Positions 35,466 to 42,576 of a stretch of DNA of 42,890 nucleotides are shown in pieces (the first letter of the stretch is position 1; each line of letters starts with the position of its first letter). Below the pieces are notes generated by a model. The model was not told the origin of the DNA and searched no databases. It was given only the letters and a program-made list of their open reading frames with translations. The stretch is taken from positions 1 to 42,890 of the forward strand of contig JAIDPA010000186.1 of NCBI GenBank assembly GCA_029062985.1, in the 5' to 3' direction. Both the position numbers and the translations under genes were made by a program. This DNA is from Muribaculaceae bacterium (GTDB taxonomy: Bacteria > Bacteroidota > Bacteroidia > Bacteroidales > Muribaculaceae).

Positions 35466-35930
35466 TTAGAATTGTAGTAGGTATTTGGTGTATTTTACAT
35501 CGCCGTAGGGAAACGTAGTCTCTACTTTTTCCACTACGGGGCGCCTTGCTCCCTCAGGCTTCACTTTCTCTTCTGTCACTATCGTGAAGCCCTGGTCGTC
35601 GGCGCTTTTAAGCATTCCCTTGAGTTTCTTCCCGTCTTTTGTCAGAACTTCAACATCGTTGCCGATATTCTTGACATATTGACGTTTAACCTTGAAGGGA
35701 GACGTGATGCCGGATGACCCTATTTCGAGCTCATAGTCTTCTACATCTCTGTCAAATTCATCTTCTATCTCACGCGTGAGCTTGACACACTGGTCTATGT
35801 CTACACTCGTGTCGGAATCGATTTCGACCTTGATGTCATTGCCGGATGTTACTGCCAGCTCTACAAGATAGAGGTCGGTTCCCTCAAGCTGCTTTTCTAT
35901 GAAAGCGGTCAGTGCGGTCTTGTCGATCAT
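35466..35930 (-). CDS. rimP: Ribosome maturation factor RimP
   Basis: This 30S assembly factor has 154 aa. Its N-terminal alpha/beta domain carries VEIDSDTSVDIDQCVKLTREIEDEFDRDVEDYELEIGSSGITSPF, and the C-terminal half is an SH3-like barrel. It has a recognisable Shine-Dalgarno (AAAGGAG, 7 nt before ATG), unusual among genes here. It is the first gene of the rimP-nusA-infB run and has a structured leader. Confidence 0.96.
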   Translation of the reverse strand: MIDKTALTAFIEKQLEGTDLYLVELAVTSGNDIKVEIDSDTSVDIDQCVKLTREIEDEFDRDVEDYELEIGSSGITSPFKVKRQYVKNIGNDVEVLTKDGKKLKGMLKSADDQGFTIVTEEKVKPEGARRPVVEKVETTFPYGDVKYTKYLLQF

Positions 35931-35984
35931 CTCTGTTCTCCTTTCTTTTTAAGGTTATTGGATTGTTTCCCTTTTTGGAAAATC

Positions 35985-36025
35985 GTGTTAAAAAACGCGG
36001 AGGAGACTGATGTCCCCTCCGGAAT
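35985..36025 (-). terminator. Hairpin with T-run between dnaX and rimP: attenuator or dnaX terminator
   Basis: Read leftward, CGGAGG and CCTCCG form a 6-bp stem that continues, past one mismatch, into GAC/GTC around a 4-nt loop (35998-36021). It is followed by CGTTTTTT. This is a good intrinsic terminator. It lies 110 nt past the dnaX stop but also downstream of a candidate rimP -7 box (36033-36040), so it could stop dnaX transcripts or attenuate rimP-nusA-infB. Confidence 0.7.
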
Positions 36026-36032
36026 GCTTTTG

Positions 36033-36040
36033 CAAAGGTA
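36033..36040 (-). promoter_or_regulatory. Putative -7 element of the rimP-nusA-infB run
   Basis: TACCTTTG (36040-36033, read leftward) fits TAnnTTTG. No TTTG/TTG was found 19-21 nt upstream. It would place the transcription start just before the hairpin at 35998-36021, giving a leader of roughly 95 nt. Confidence 0.45.
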
Positions 36041-36137
36041 ATAAAAATTTACCCTTTATTCACTACTACCTTACTCCCTTTTAATCTTTTTATTGTGAAA
36101 TTAATTATATTTAACATATATAAGCATAATTTAACTT

Positions 36138-37964
36138 CTAAATAAGCTCTCCGTTTATTTCCTGAAGCACTTTAGCTATAGCCGGATTTGTCTCAACCAC
36201 TTGTTTTAGAAAATCTCTCGGAGGAAGCTGTCTGGCATCCACCGGCGCTTCCGTGACCTCCACTTTAAGTGTCAGCAAATCATTCGCAAGATAGTCACGC
36301 AGATATTCTATAAGGCGTGGCATAGAGAGCTCGAATGCCTGAAGCTGGGCAGGATGATCCACTATAATGGTATAGGCATTGGGGGCTGTCTGTTGCGGTT
36401 GCGCTGCCCGCATTGTATTCACAAGGATATGCAGGGAGGGGTTGCGCACGATAAACTCGTTCCAGGCTGCCATGAATCTGGAATGGTCAATCGGTGTGGT
36501 GCGCTGCTGGAGCGTATTCTCTGCCCGAACAGTAGTGTTGGAGGCTTCTTTAAGACGGAATGAGGAGGGGCGTCCCGTAGCACGTGGCTGGCGGGGAGAG
36601 GTCTTGGCAGGGGGTGGCGTTACAGATGCCGGAGATGTTGGCTTCGCTGGAGCTGGTTCGGCATTCTGTGGGGCAGACTGAGTAGGAACGGGCTGAGAGT
36701 TCTGTCTGGGGACAGATTGGCGCTGAGGCTGAGTCTGTCCGGAAGCGGGAGTAGCTGATACGCCAGAAGCTGCCGCAGCCGGAGCTGACCGGGCAGAAGA
36801 GGATCCGGTCGGATCGCCAAGAGGGATTTGGCGATCCGCAGAATCAAAAGGGGGTGTGGCAGGTTTAAGAAGCTGACAGAGGCGTATAAAGGTAAGCTCC
36901 ACTAAGAGACGCTTGCTGCTGGCAGTGCGGTAATTCAAATCGCAGTCACTGAGAAGTTTGATTGCCGCATAATACCATTGTGCAGGTAATGTTTTTGCTT
37001 GCTCGGTGTATTTCCCTGCTATTTCTTCAGATGTCTCGAGAAGGGGAAGTGTACGCGAATCAGCTGCCACCATCAGATCTCGCAGGTGAGCGGCAAGACC
37101 GTTGACAAGGAATAGGGAGTCGAAGCCTTTATCTCTTATTTCTTTGTAAATAAGAAGGGATTCGGGCACGTCTCCGTTGCGGAATGCCTCGACAAGGCGG
37201 AAATAATAATCATGGTCGAGCACATTAAGATTGTCAATCGTATTCCGGTATGTGACATTTCCTCTTGAGGAGGCTGCCACCTGGTCAAATATTGACAAAG
37301 CGTCACGCATGGCTCCGTCGGCTTTCAGGGCGATTACTCCTAAAGCATCTCGTTCGGCAGTTACACCCTCTTCCTTTGCCACATACTCAAGATGATCAAT
37401 CATGTCGTTGACCGTGATACGCTTGAAGTCATATATCTGACATCGGCTCAGGATAGTAGGAATGACCTTATGTTTCTCTGTCGTGGCAAGAATGAAAACC
37501 ACATTCTTGGGGGGCTCCTCAAGAGTTTTCAGAAATGCATTGAAAGCAGCATTTGAAAGCATGTGGACCTCATCGATTATGAACACACGATAGCGTCCGT
37601 TTTGAGGAGGGACATTGACCTGTTCGGTAATTGAGCGGATGTCGTCAACGGAATTGTTGGAGGCTGCATCAAGCTCTACGAGATTGAAGGAATTGCCAAG
37701 TTCGATAGCCCTGCATGATTCGCATACGCCACAAGCCTCTCCGTCAGGGGTAGGAGTGAGACAGTTGATGGTCTTTGCAAAGATGCGGGCACAGGAAGTT
37801 TTGCCTACACCTCTCGGTCCACAGAACAAGTATGCCTGGGCAAGACGTTTAGTGTCGATTGCGTTTTTCAGGGTGGCAGTGAGAGCTCGTTGACCCACCA
37901 CGGTCTTGAATGTGGCAGGACGGTATTTACGTGCAGATACTATATATGGCTTATTATCGGACAT
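36138..37964 (-). CDS. dnaX: DNA polymerase III subunit gamma/tau
   Basis: This is the clamp-loader ATPase of the replisome. At 608 aa it has Walker A GPRGVGKTS (49-57), zinc ligands Cys68, Cys78, Cys81 and Cys84, Walker B IIDEVHML (about 129-136), the SRC sensor motif in TILSRCQIYDF, and the clamp-loader collar domain to about 365. A Pro/Ser/Ala/Gln-rich linker follows (about 370-470), then a tau-like C-terminal domain. I saw no clear slippery heptamer for making a gamma form by frameshift. Confidence 0.96.
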   Translation of the reverse strand: MSDNKPYIVSARKYRPATFKTVVGQRALTATLKNAIDTKRLAQAYLFCGPRGVGKTSCARIFAKTINCLTPTPDGEACGVCESCRAIELGNSFNLVELDAASNNSVDDIRSITEQVNVPPQNGRYRVFIIDEVHMLSNAAFNAFLKTLEEPPKNVVFILATTEKHKVIPTILSRCQIYDFKRITVNDMIDHLEYVAKEEGVTAERDALGVIALKADGAMRDALSIFDQVAASSRGNVTYRNTIDNLNVLDHDYYFRLVEAFRNGDVPESLLIYKEIRDKGFDSLFLVNGLAAHLRDLMVAADSRTLPLLETSEEIAGKYTEQAKTLPAQWYYAAIKLLSDCDLNYRTASSKRLLVELTFIRLCQLLKPATPPFDSADRQIPLGDPTGSSSARSAPAAAASGVSATPASGQTQPQRQSVPRQNSQPVPTQSAPQNAEPAPAKPTSPASVTPPPAKTSPRQPRATGRPSSFRLKEASNTTVRAENTLQQRTTPIDHSRFMAAWNEFIVRNPSLHILVNTMRAAQPQQTAPNAYTIIVDHPAQLQAFELSMPRLIEYLRDYLANDLLTLKVEVTEAPVDARQLPPRDFLKQVVETNPAIAKVLQEINGELI

Positions 37965-37987
37965 GTTAATGTGCTGGTTTCAATTTG

Positions 37988-38019
37988 CAAATATAACGCT
38001 TTTTTCCTTTTTGTAGCAA
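37988..38019 (-). promoter_or_regulatory. Promoter of dnaX
   Basis: Read leftward, TTG (38019-38017), a 21-nt spacer and TATATTTG (37995-37988) fit the consensus. The leader would be only about 17 nt. Confidence 0.65.
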
Positions 38020-38107
38020 TGGGGATATAAAAATATTACCCTTTCGTTGCAACAATATACTTCCACAAGCGTTAAAAAAAAGAAAATCGCAACCGACAAT
38101 ACCATTT

Positions 38108-38668
38108 ATGATGAAAAGCGCTCTATATACTCGTACAGGTGATTCCGGGACAACATCCCTTGTTGGAGGTGCCCGCGCTCCTAAAGATTGTACACGCCTT
38201 GAGGCGTATGGCACTCTTGATGAGTTTTCTTCTTTTCTGGGCTGTGTGCTTTCTGACCCCGTTTGCCCTGAGAATATCAGGCGGCAGCTGCTTGAGGTGC
38301 AGAATATGCTGTTTAATGTCGGAGGGTATCTCGCTTGTGAGGTTAAGGAAGGAGAGTGTCCTCCGGTATGGGTGTTGTGTGAGAATCATATTTCGCAGCT
38401 TGAAGGCTGGATTGATGAACTCGATTCTTCCACTCCCAAAATAAAGGCATTTGTCCTTCCCGGAGGATGTATGCTGGCTGCACGCACACATGTGGCGCGC
38501 GCCGTATGCCGCCGTGCCGAACGTCGCATAATAGCGTTAGCTTCGGAGGAGTATGTCGATCCTCTGTTACTCTCTTATATAAATCGCCTTTCTGATTATC
38601 TTTTCATTCTTGCCCGCTACTTCAATCACAAAGAGGGAGTGGAGGAAATCACATGGAGGCAGGGATGA
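38108..38668 (+). CDS. PduO-type cob(I)alamin adenosyltransferase
   Basis: This 186-aa enzyme adds the adenosyl group to cob(I)alamin or cobyrinate diamide, making coenzyme B12. The PduO/MMAB signature is at the N-terminus (YTRTGDSGTTSLVGG, residues 7-21), then LEAYGTLDEFSSFLG and the late RTHVARAVCRRAERRIIAL helix. The first of two adjacent ATGs is used; the second (38111) is equally likely. There is no room for a cobalamin riboswitch in the 143 nt before it, and none was recognised. It is divergent from dnaX and followed 114 nt later by the DUF2795 gene. Confidence 0.94.
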   Translation: MMKSALYTRTGDSGTTSLVGGARAPKDCTRLEAYGTLDEFSSFLGCVLSDPVCPENIRRQLLEVQNMLFNVGGYLACEVKEGECPPVWVLCENHISQLEGWIDELDSSTPKIKAFVLPGGCMLAARTHVARAVCRRAERRIIALASEEYVDPLLLSYINRLSDYLFILARYFNHKEGVEEITWRQG

Positions 38669-38782
38669 CAGGCGGAATCAGCCGGAGGATAGGGTAGTAG
38701 GGCAAAAATCGGTAAAACGATTGAAGGAACATAACGGAAGCCTTAACTGAAATTAAATATTTAATCTAAAAAACTAAATTAT

Positions 38783-39004
38783 ATGTACTGGACACTTGAA
38801 CTCGCGTCAAAACTTGAAGACGCACCCTGGCCCGCAACAAAAGACGAGCTTATCGACTACGCAATGCGTAGCGGCGCACCACTTGAAGTGATAGAGAACC
38901 TTCAGGAGATGGAAGACGAAGGCGAGACATACGAAAGCATCGAGGAAATCTGGCCCGACTATCCCTCCAAAGACGACTTCTTCTTCAACGAAGAAGAATA
39001 TTAA
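38783..39004 (+). CDS. DUF2795-family small acidic protein
   Basis: This 73-aa very acidic protein (MYWTLELASKLEDAPWPATKDELIDYAMRSGAPLEVIENLQ) closely follows the DUF2795 pattern widespread in Bacteroidetes. The function is unknown. The codons look more optimised than in neighbouring genes (many GAC, AAC, CTT, GCA), suggesting high expression. The ATG has a short A-rich upstream region without a Shine-Dalgarno. The last eight codons plus terminator recur at 40882 as part of a direct repeat around the DUF4143 gene. Confidence 0.93.
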   Translation: MYWTLELASKLEDAPWPATKDELIDYAMRSGAPLEVIENLQEMEDEGETYESIEEIWPDYPSKDDFFFNEEEY

Positions 39005-39198
39005 AGCGATTATTTCGCATAAACGATTAATAATCAATGGCCAAGTAAAAAAATATTTGTTTGGCCATTGGTGTTTTATAGCCTCAAAAGGCGCAGTTTG
39101 TTTGGCTACCTTCAATGATAAGCCTAATGATTGAGCCATTAATTTCGCTAAAATTATGCGAATACAAAAATCCTCCGGAATATTCCTGTTTCATATAG
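38981..39198. repeat. Direct repeat copy A: 3' end of DUF2795 gene, terminator and flank
   Basis: This copy includes the last codons of the DUF2795 gene (FFNEEEY-stop), the hairpin terminator and about 130 nt beyond. It aligns with 40882-41100. The first ~50 nt have about ten differences. From 39031 to 39187 the copies are identical apart from one A in a homopolymer, and the final ~11 nt are similar with a 2-nt gap. Confidence 0.95.
39035..39074 (+). terminator. Terminator hairpin of the DUF2795 gene
   Basis: CAATGGCCAA (39035-39044) and TTGGCCATTG (39061-39070) pair perfectly over 10 bp around a 16-nt A/T-rich loop, followed by GTGTTTTAT. The T-run is weak, but position and stem fit a terminator. 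The same hairpin recurs at 40936-40970. Confidence 0.7.
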
Positions 39199-39218
39199 AG
39201 GAGGAATGTTCCGGAGGA
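39166..39218 (-). terminator. Terminator of the AAA/DUF4143 gene
   Basis: Arms 39171-39187 (TCCTCCGGAATATTCCT) and 39202-39218 pair over 17 nt with one G-U, and read leftward end in TTTTTG. It lies about 110 nt past the DUF4143 stop. Only the left arm exists in repeat copy B, where no hairpin can form. Confidence 0.75.
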
Positions 39219-39329
39219 AAACCGAGTAAGGCGGCTTCCATAAACCTCATACATTATTTCCCTTGTGAGTTCTTATAGCTGGCAAAATGGATTACTTCTT
39301 TACACTTGTTTTCCCATTTTAACTGTGCG

Positions 39330-40532
39330 TTATTGCACACTTAATAACCAGCGGGGAATATCCACTATTCTTATCCCTTCGTAATCAGTTTCTTCGTTTC
39401 TAGTTCGTGCAAGTAGTAGTTTGGGATAGGCATCACGTATCTGCAACAACGGTTCCACCTCACGTTTGAAAGTCGTTTCTACTGAAATATCATCACTTAC
39501 CTGAATGTAGATTTTATCCCCACCTTTCATTGCAACGAAATCTATCTCCTTCTGGTACAGTTTGCCTACATATACCTCATATCCACGCCGTAGCAATTCA
39601 ATGAACACTATGTTTTCAAGCATACGCCCCCAGTCCATGTTCCGTTTACCAAGTTGTGCAAAACGTATCCCGGTGTCCGCAAGATAGTATTTGCTCAATG
39701 ATTGCAGATAGTTTTTCCCTTTTACATCATAACGTTTAGCTTCGTAAAACACAAAAGCATTACACAGATAATCTATATATCTGCCGACAATCTTATGATT
39801 GGTTTCCACCCCATCGGCTATAAAACTCCCGCTTATATTTCGTGAAGAGGATATATTGCCGATATTGTCCATTAAGTAATGGCTCATACGCTTCATCATC
39901 ATTGGATTGCCAAGCTTGTATTTCTCTACAAGGTCACGGATAAGTATTGTTTCATAAACATCTCGTATATATTTATCCATATCTGCTGTCCTTGAATAAG
40001 GATATGCCCCTGACAAACCGCCTACCTGAATATAATCAGTGAAAGCTTCTTGCATATTGCTATCTGCTATCTCAAAATATGTGCAGTATTCACTGAAACT
40101 GAACGGAAAAACATGTATCTCGATATAGCGACCTGTAAACAGAGTGGCAAGATCACTGCTCAAGAGAAAAGCATTGGAGCCTGTAAGGTATATGTCATAC
40201 CTTTCTTCTGAATGCAGGCTGTTTATTGTAAGTTCAAAACCCTCACACAGCTGCACCTCATCAATCATAAGATAGTTGTTTACTCTATCTTTATATTGCT
40301 TTTCTACATACTCATTAAGAGCATGGTATTCTTTTAACTTTTCAAAACGTAGCTTGGTAAGATCAATTTCAATAACATTTGCTGTCGAATCAATGTTACG
40401 GATATAACGGGCAAAGGCACTCAAAAGCTTTGATTTTCCCGAGCGTCTGATACCGGTCACTATCTTTATGTCGGGAGTGTTCATTACTCCCGATAACTGA
40501 TTGAGGTAGTGTGGTCTGCTTATTAGTTTCAT
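39330..40532 (-). CDS. AAA-family ATPase with C-terminal DUF4143 domain
   Basis: This 400-aa protein belongs to the AAA_14/DUF4143 ATPases common in accessory regions of anaerobes. Walker A is GIRRSGKSKLL (27-37) and Walker B is YLMIDEVQL (87-95). A sensor-like TGSNAFLLSSDLATLFTGRY segment follows, with a winged-helix middle region near 215-250. A C-terminal restriction-endonuclease-like fold covers about 290-370 (ENIVFIELLRRGYEVYVG, EIDFVAMKGGDKIYIQVS); the usual E-x-K position reads IQV, so nuclease activity is doubtful. The physiological role of the family is not known. It is A+T-richer than the core genes and sits between ~210-bp direct repeats. Confidence 0.92.
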   Translation of the reverse strand: MKLISRPHYLNQLSGVMNTPDIKIVTGIRRSGKSKLLSAFARYIRNIDSTANVIEIDLTKLRFEKLKEYHALNEYVEKQYKDRVNNYLMIDEVQLCEGFELTINSLHSEERYDIYLTGSNAFLLSSDLATLFTGRYIEIHVFPFSFSEYCTYFEIADSNMQEAFTDYIQVGGLSGAYPYSRTADMDKYIRDVYETILIRDLVEKYKLGNPMMMKRMSHYLMDNIGNISSSRNISGSFIADGVETNHKIVGRYIDYLCNAFVFYEAKRYDVKGKNYLQSLSKYYLADTGIRFAQLGKRNMDWGRMLENIVFIELLRRGYEVYVGKLYQKEIDFVAMKGGDKIYIQVSDDISVETTFKREVEPLLQIRDAYPKLLLARTRNEETDYEGIRIVDIPRWLLSVQ

Positions 40533-40542
40533 GTCATGCGGT

Positions 40543-40575
40543 GTCCCAAACTTAAAAATATTTCATTTTTGGGAC
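40543..40575. promoter_or_regulatory. Inverted repeat in the leader of the DUF4143 gene
   Basis: GTCCCAAA (40543-40550) and TTTGGGAC (40568-40575) are perfect 8-nt inverted arms 17 nt apart. They lie between the predicted start of transcription (about 40575) and the ATG (40532). It could be an operator or a 5' mRNA hairpin. Confidence 0.55.
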
Positions 40576-40581
40576 GCGAAA

Positions 40582-40612
40582 CAAAGATAAGTATTAAATT
40601 TAAATCCTACAA
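40582..40612 (-). promoter_or_regulatory. Promoter of the DUF4143 ATPase gene
   Basis: Read leftward, TTG (40612-40610), a 20-nt spacer and TATCTTTG (40589-40582) match the consensus. The cassette therefore brings its own promoter and terminator. Confidence 0.65.
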
Positions 40613-40881
40613 TAGATTCTGTAGTATTCTCACGGAAAATATGAATTCAAAATTGAGAACAGGCTCTTAAATTAGATTTTCTGTAATTTTCAACCTAAAA
40701 TAGCCTTTATTCCCTTTCATGTATTAAATTCTTACGATGAACTACCAAACGTGTAATTTAGTCGGATAATTTGTTTGGCCCAATGTTATTGTATCTCCTC
40801 AGATAGTTATAAATAGTCTGGTTTGTTGCGTTAAATGTAATATATAGACTGTTAAATAATTGATTATCAAATGCGGTAGCG
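40613..40881. other. A+T-rich non-coding stretch upstream of the DUF4143 gene
   Basis: No gene was seen. The segment near 40770-40795 (TTTGTTTGGCCCAATGTTATTGTAT) looks like a degraded version of the right arm of the DUF2795 terminator (TTTGTTTGGCCATTGGTGTTTTAT), possibly a third, older repeat remnant. Confidence 0.4.
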
Positions 40882-41100
40882 TTCTTCAACGAAGAGGAAT
40901 ATTAAAGTGATTATGTCGTAAAAGTGACTGCTAATCAATGGCCAAGTAAAAAATATTTGTTTGGCCATTGGTGTTTTATAGCCTCAAAAGGCGCAGTTTG
41001 TTTGGCTACCTTCAATGATAAGCCTAATGATTGAGCCATTAATTTCGCTAAAATTATGCGAATACAAAAATCCTCCGGAATATTCCTACTTCATCCATAG
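40882..41100. repeat. Direct repeat copy B: remnant of DUF2795 3' end plus terminator
   Basis: This copy is the counterpart of 38981-39198. It keeps the codons FFNEEEY-stop in frame, with a GAA-to-GAG synonymous change, but the rest of the DUF2795 gene is absent. The terminator hairpin is intact, and the downstream 17-nt arm of the second hairpin is present without its partner. Confidence 0.95.
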
Positions 41101-41171
41101 TTTCTTGCTTCATAACTTCTTTTTAGGCGGTATGAGTTATAAATTTGTTTATTATATAGTTGATATTTGAT

Positions 41172-41210
41172 TTATCGCAATTTGCGATAAATTACGATAA
41201 ATTGCGATAA
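41172..41210. repeat. Downstream array of 9-nt half-sites at 10-bp spacing beside fic
   Basis: TTATCGCAA (41172), TTGCGATAA (41182), TTACGATAA (41192) and TTGCGATAA (41202) start exactly 10 nt apart. The first two form a perfect 19-bp palindrome. The array ends 4 nt before the fic stop codon (41215). Confidence 0.9.
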
Positions 41211-41214
41211 TGCT

Positions 41215-42516
41215 CTAATGAATTTTGCCTATCAGCTTGTCGAAATTTTCAGAGCGGATATAGCCTTTTGTCCTGCCGTTTAAACTGATTTCACTCAGGT
41301 AGCTCTTTTCTGTCAGTTTTCGCAAGTCGGATTTTGCAGTGTTGGGAGTTACTCCGAATTTACCGACAATATCGGTGGAAACAAGTACGATATCGGGATT
41401 TTCGATACACATATTCAAGATTTGAGACTGGCGTTCTGTAATGTTGCCAAGATGTAAAAGCTTCTTGGCTTTCTTTTTCTCGTTGTTCTTTCGTTTGATA
41501 TATCGGCTTAATGCATCAAACGATTTAAGTAGCACATCCAGATTATATTGTATGAAATATCCTATGTCATTTCCGTCGGCTTCAGAATAAAGAAACGCCT
41601 TTTCATAAGATTTCTTCGAGCCTTTTATGATACGTGAGATAGACAGATACTGCACAAGCCAGTAGTTTGATTTCATCATGTACCAATAAAACAGAGCTCT
41701 TGCAGTTCGGCCATTGCCATCAGCAAAGGGATGGTAGTAGCCGACAAGGAAATGTATTGTTATTGCTCTGATTATAGGATGAACGAAGATCTCGGTATTC
41801 TCGTCGTTGAAAAACGCACATAAGTGATCTAAGAACTCATTAAGGCACTCAGCAGATGGTGGAGTATGCACTATTTCGCCTGTTATGCCGTTGCCTACAA
41901 CAATATTTTCATCATCTCGCCTTAATCGACCGGTGGCATTAGGAACATCAAGCGCATTTTCAGTCATCATACCATGTATCTGCATTACCAATGCCGGAGT
42001 CAACTTTTCGTTTGCATGGTCACGAATAAAATTGATGGTATTGTAGTTGTTGAGAATCATACGTTGGCTCTTATCTCTTGGCGAGATTTTTTTACGAAGC
42101 ATCTCTTTTGCTGCCTCACGTGTTGTGACTGCTCCCTCCATTTGGCTCGAGGCGATGGCCTCCTCCATTATAGAACTGATAAGATACAATTCCTGTGTCG
42201 TCTTGTCGTCGGGAAATATCTTGGAAGCACCCCATGAGCCGCCAAAATTCATATCAAACTCATGACATAGCCTCTGCATTGTGTTTGTCAGAGAGAAATG
42301 AATATTGTTTTGAGACCAAATCTTGACATCAGTTAGATTTCTCACAGATTTGACCTTGCTCCATAATTCAACGCCCGTCATGTTTGAAGGCATACGATAT
42401 TTGACATCACTCCAATAAAGATAGCGGCTATTGATTGAGGAAATAAGATTCGTCAATTCTTCATTATCCAGTGTGGCATCTATATTTTGAGTTATAAATG
42501 GCGGCTGTTCAATCAT
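41215..42516 (-). CDS. Fic-domain AMP-transferase with C-terminal winged helix
   Basis: This 433-aa class II Fic protein would transfer AMP (or a related group) from a nucleotide to a target-protein hydroxyl. The catalytic motif is intact: H262-P-F-A-D-G-N-G-R270. The inhibitory helix lies N-terminal to it (S123-S-Q-M-E127-G, matching S/TxxxEG), so the protein restrains itself and needs no separate antitoxin; none is encoded beside it. The N-terminal ~90 residues are helical, of the Fic_N type. The C-terminal residues 358-430 form a winged helix (TERQSQILNMC ... VSTDIVGKFGVTPNTAKSDLRKL), suggesting DNA binding. The target is unknown. A+T-rich composition indicates acquired DNA. Confidence 0.95.
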   Translation of the reverse strand: MIEQPPFITQNIDATLDNEELTNLISSINSRYLYWSDVKYRMPSNMTGVELWSKVKSVRNLTDVKIWSQNNIHFSLTNTMQRLCHEFDMNFGGSWGASKIFPDDKTTQELYLISSIMEEAIASSQMEGAVTTREAAKEMLRKKISPRDKSQRMILNNYNTINFIRDHANEKLTPALVMQIHGMMTENALDVPNATGRLRRDDENIVVGNGITGEIVHTPPSAECLNEFLDHLCAFFNDENTEIFVHPIIRAITIHFLVGYYHPFADGNGRTARALFYWYMMKSNYWLVQYLSISRIIKGSKKSYEKAFLYSEADGNDIGYFIQYNLDVLLKSFDALSRYIKRKNNEKKKAKKLLHLGNITERQSQILNMCIENPDIVLVSTDIVGKFGVTPNTAKSDLRKLTEKSYLSEISLNGRTKGYIRSENFDKLIGKIH

Positions 42517-42534
42517 ATCATTTTATTTAGAATG

Positions 42535-42565
42535 CAAATATAGTAATTTATCGCAATTTATCAAA
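42535..42565 (-). promoter_or_regulatory. Promoter of fic
   Basis: Read leftward, TTTG (42565-42562), a 19-nt spacer and TATATTTG (42542-42535) match the consensus. The leader is only about 12 nt. The half-site array at 42548-42576 covers the spacer and the -33 box. Confidence 0.7.
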
Positions 42566-42576
42566 ATTTGCGATAA
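42548..42576. promoter_or_regulatory. Candidate operator over the fic promoter: 10-bp phased half-sites
   Basis: TTATCGCAA (42548), TTATCAAAA (42558, degenerate) and TTGCGATAA (42568) start exactly 10 nt apart. They use the same half-site as the array after the fic stop codon. Overlap with the promoter points to repression, plausibly by the Fic winged helix; this is inference. Confidence 0.75.

Noticed and set aside
36355-36860. Programmed frameshift site in dnaX
   Set aside because: No A-rich slippery heptamer with a following stem was visible in the linker region, so a short gamma form is not supported.
37965-38107. Cobalamin riboswitch before the adenosyltransferase
   Set aside because: The gap is only 143 nt, shared with the dnaX promoter, and no B12-box-like sequence was seen.
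39330-40532. DUF4143 protein as the recombinase that moves the cassette
   Set aside because: It has AAA ATPase motifs and a degenerate nuclease-like fold, with none of the catalytic motifs of tyrosine or serine recombinases or DDE transposases.
41215-42516. Fic as the toxin of a two-gene toxin-antitoxin pair
   Set aside because: No small antitoxin gene lies beside it. The inhibitory SxxxEG helix is inside the same protein, which is the class II self-inhibited arrangement.
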